From assembly GCA_946221035.1 (NCBI GenBank), contig CAMIME010000054.1, forward strand, positions 1-13,548: a stretch of 13,548 nt of DNA, written 5' to 3'. Every line of letters starts with the position of its first letter. Position 1 is the stretch's first letter. Below are positions 11,254 through 13,548 of the stretch, piece by piece. The translations under genes were made by a program, and so were the position numbers. Source of the DNA: an uncultured Campylobacter sp. (GTDB lineage: Bacteria > Actinomycetota > Actinomycetes > Mycobacteriales > Mycobacteriaceae). The notes under the pieces were generated by a model. The model did not search any database, had not been told where the DNA came from, and saw nothing but the letters and a program-made list of their open reading frames with translations.

Positions 11254-13548
11254 GTGTCCGCCCTCAGAAGCCTTGGAAATTTGCTGCTGGCGCTCCTCGC
11301 CGCGGCACTTGCGGTTGCGCTGTGCCTCGCGCCAGTCGCGGGCTTGGGCGGCGTCGCCATCGCGCGTGCCGACGAAACCATGCGATCCAACCTCTCCGAC
11401 CTCACACACGGGGACGCCCCAGGGGTGACCACGGTGACCGACGTGCACGGCACGCCCATGGCCTGGATTTTCAACCAGCGCCGCTACGAGGTGCCGAGCG
11501 AAGCGATCTCCCAGTACGCGAAGGATGCGCTGGTGTCCACCGAGGACCGCCGGTTCTACGACCACGAGGGCGTGGACATGCAGGGCTTCGCCCGCGCCCT
11601 GGTGACCAACGTGCTTGCGGGCGGAGTGGAGCAGGGCGCGTCCACCATCAACCAGCAGTACGTGAAGAACTACCTGTGGCTCGTGGACGCGCAGAACGAG
11701 GAGCAGGCGCAGGCCGCCACGGAGCAGTCGATCCCCCGCAAGCTGCGGGAGATGCGGATGGCCTCCGACTTGGACAAGACCCTGTCCAAGGACGAGATCC
11801 TCACCCGCTACCTCAACCTCGTGTCCTTTGGCAACCACGCCTTCGGCATCGAGGCCGCGGCCCAGACCTACTACGACAAAACCGCCGCCGAACTCAACCC
11901 GGCCGAGGCCGCCCTGCTGGTAGGCCTGCTGCAATCCGTGGAGGCGCTCAACCCCTACACCAACCCGGACGGCGCGACGCACCGCCGCAACGTGGTCCTG
12001 AACAACATGGCGGCCGAAGGTTACATCGCGCAGACCGACGCGGACCGGTGGGCGGGTGCGCCGCTGGGCATCCTCGAGCGGCCCAAGACGCTGCCGGAGG
12101 GCTGTATCACCGCGGGCGACAACGGGTTCATGTGCGACTACGCGCTGCACTACCTCGCTGACAAGGGCCTGCCGCTTGAGGAGATCGAGCGCGGCGCCTA
12201 CACCATCACCACCACCCTTGACCCGGCGATTCAGAACGCGGCGATCAGCGCTGTGCGAAGCAACGTGAGCCCGGAGACCGCAGGGGTTGCCGAAGTGCTG
12301 AACATCGTGAAGCCGGGCACCGATTCGCGCGACATTCAGGCCATGGTGTCCTCGCGCTACTACGGGCTTGACCTAGACCAGAGTCAGACAATCCTGCCGC
12401 AGCCGTACTCGCTGGTGGGCAACGGCGCAGGCTCGGTGTTCAAGATCTTCACCGCCGCCGCTGCGCTGGAGCAGGGCTACGGGCTGAACACGATGCTGGA
12501 AACGCCAACGCGATCAGTCGTCTACGGCATGGGCGACGGCGGCGCAGCGAACTGCCCGCCCGGCGCGTACTGCGTGGAAAACGCTGGCGTGTACGCCCCG
12601 CGCATGACCCTGGAGGACGCACTGGCGCAGTCCCCGAACACCACGTTCGTGGAGCTGATTCAGCAAACCGGCGTGGCGTCGGTGGTGGACATCGCGGTGC
12701 GCCTGGGCCTTCGCTCCTACACCGACCCGGACTCCTTCGGCGACGGGCGCTCCATCGCCCAAGCCGCCAAGGACGAAAACATGGGCGCGTTCACGCTCGG
12801 GCCGACCGCGGTGAACGCTCTCGAGCTGTCGAACGTGGCCGCCACCTTGGCATCGGGGGGCCGCTGGTGTGAGCCGAACCCCATTGCCAACGTCACCGAC
12901 GAGCACGGCCGGCAGGTCTACATCGACCGCCCGGCGTGCGAGCAGGCGATCGACCCGCAGATCGCTGCAGCTCTCGCGGCCGGCATGTCGAAGGACATCA
13001 TCGACGGCACCGCGAAGGACGCCGCGGGACGCGCCAATTGGACCGCCCCCATCGCGGCGAAGACGGGTACGACGGAGTCGCACCAATCCTCCGCCTTCCT
13101 CGGGTTCTCCCTGGGCATGGCAGCCGCCCCCTACATTTTCAACGACGGCACCCAGACCACCCCGCTGTGCACCCGGCCCGTGCGCCAGTGCGCCGCGGGC
13201 GACCTCTTCGGCGGCAACGAGGCCGCCGACACGTGGTTCCGCGCCGCGTACGGGGTCCCCGGCTCCACGGCGGGGCTGCCAGAATCGAGCTCGGTCTATC
13301 AGCGCGGTACGAAGCGCGCGGCGCTCGACGCGGTGATCGGGCTCAACCAGGCGACGGCAAAATCCCAGCTCGAGGCCCAGGGCTTCACGGTCACGGTGGC
13401 CACGGTCTTCGGCAACGGCGCGCCCGCGGGCACGGTGGTCTCTGCTGCGCCCGCGGACCAGAACCTCTCCGCCGGCACCCTGGTCACCCTGAACGTCTCG
13501 GACGGCTCGGGGCCGATCTCCCCCACCGGAGCGCCGACCGCGCCGCTC
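11254..13548 (+). CDS. Class A penicillin-binding protein with PASTA domain (PonA2-like), 3' end missing
   Basis: 765 codons are open to the window end. The protein is a bifunctional peptidoglycan synthase. Residues 1-40 are a signal anchor. The glycosyltransferase domain shows STEDRRFYDHEG with catalytic Glu97, GASTINQQYVKNY (128-140) and RYLNLVSFGNHAFGIEAAA (185-203). The transpeptidase domain has SVFK (nucleophile Ser394), SPN (460-462) and KTGTT (603-607). A PASTA domain (about 690-750) follows, then a Pro/Ala-rich tail. Eight extracytoplasmic cysteines fall into four close pairs (284/294, 434/440, 539/562, 639/646), suggesting disulfides. GTG at 11254 has the leaderless -10 TAAGGT six bases upstream and gives a proper anchor. 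The counterpart is M. tuberculosis ponA2 (Rv3682), likewise divergent from a whiB gene. Confidence 0.95.
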   Translation, partial: MSALRSLGNLLLALLAAALAVALCLAPVAGLGGVAIARADETMRSNLSDLTHGDAPGVTTVTDVHGTPMAWIFNQRRYEVPSEAISQYAKDALVSTEDRRFYDHEGVDMQGFARALVTNVLAGGVEQGASTINQQYVKNYLWLVDAQNEEQAQAATEQSIPRKLREMRMASDLDKTLSKDEILTRYLNLVSFGNHAFGIEAAAQTYYDKTAAELNPAEAALLVGLLQSVEALNPYTNPDGATHRRNVVLNNMAAEGYIAQTDADRWAGAPLGILERPKTLPEGCITAGDNGFMCDYALHYLADKGLPLEEIERGAYTITTTLDPAIQNAAISAVRSNVSPETAGVAEVLNIVKPGTDSRDIQAMVSSRYYGLDLDQSQTILPQPYSLVGNGAGSVFKIFTAAAALEQGYGLNTMLETPTRSVVYGMGDGGAANCPPGAYCVENAGVYAPRMTLEDALAQSPNTTFVELIQQTGVASVVDIAVRLGLRSYTDPDSFGDGRSIAQAAKDENMGAFTLGPTAVNALELSNVAATLASGGRWCEPNPIANVTDEHGRQVYIDRPACEQAIDPQIAAALAAGMSKDIIDGTAKDAAGRANWTAPIAAKTGTTESHQSSAFLGFSLGMAAAPYIFNDGTQTTPLCTRPVRQCAAGDLFGGNEAADTWFRAAYGVPGSTAGLPESSSVYQRGTKRAALDAVIGLNQATAKSQLEAQGFTVTVATVFGNGAPAGTVVSAAPADQNLSAGTLVTLNVSDGSGPISPTGAPTAPL

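Noticed and set aside
11143..12150. 335-codon minus-strand and 279-codon plus-strand frames over the PBP start
   Set aside because: Both overlap the glycosyltransferase domain of the PBP, whose motifs are intact in the true frame.

Overview
The window comes from a high-GC actinobacterium, almost certainly a Corynebacterium. The clearest evidence is a 227-residue GlxR (cAMP-receptor-type regulator) that matches, over most of its length, the C. glutamicum GlxR sequence as I remember it. Synteny supports this: the gene order nth / thioredoxin-like / Nudix / marP, glxR, metallo-hydrolase, ridA, whiB-type gene, PASTA-PBP corresponds to the M. tuberculosis Rv3671c-Rv3682 neighbourhood, and ssd-tadA-tadB to Rv3660c-Rv3658c. 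No mobile element, tRNA, rRNA or CRISPR array was seen, and no gene-free stretch exceeds 176 bases.

Layout, left to right. (1) 1-2211, minus strand: a Tad/Flp-pilus type cluster read ssd (CpaE/TadZ-like) > tadA ATPase > tadB (only its first 27 codons are inside). (2) 2212-2360: a divergent regulatory region with two perfect 9-mer DnaA boxes in the same orientation. (3) 2361-3173, plus strand: a HAD/SerB-like phosphatase with a C-terminal membrane anchor, ending 4 bases from a convergent membrane-anchored alpha/beta hydrolase (3178-4203). (4) 4324-4893, plus strand: a holin-like membrane protein, closed by a strong bidirectional terminator. (5) 4957-8230, minus strand: the tightly packed operon nth > tlpA-like > CoA-type Nudix > marP. 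(6) 8266-8364, plus strand: a 32-codon hydrophobic microprotein divergent from nth, then glxR (8477-9160) behind a region dense in CRP-type half-sites, ended by a 19-bp-stem terminator. (7) 9234-11077, minus strand: whiB-type whcA > DUF4177 protein > RidA > MBL-fold hydrolase. (8) 11254-end, plus strand: a bifunctional penicillin-binding protein with a PASTA domain, cut by the window end.

Functional themes are envelope and stress biology (MarP protease, PBP, thiol-disulfide protein, WhcA) and repair/clean-up functions (Nth, Nudix, RidA, MBL hydrolase), with GlxR as the global regulator. The strongest unlisted structure is a repeated start-site architecture: at six genes a TANNNT -10 hexamer lies exactly 6-7 bases before the start codon, the signature of leaderless transcription. 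It decides several start codons, reveals a pair of overlapping divergent promoters at nth/microprotein, and supports the microprotein as a real gene. The PBP and the microprotein were found by reading the sequence directly.
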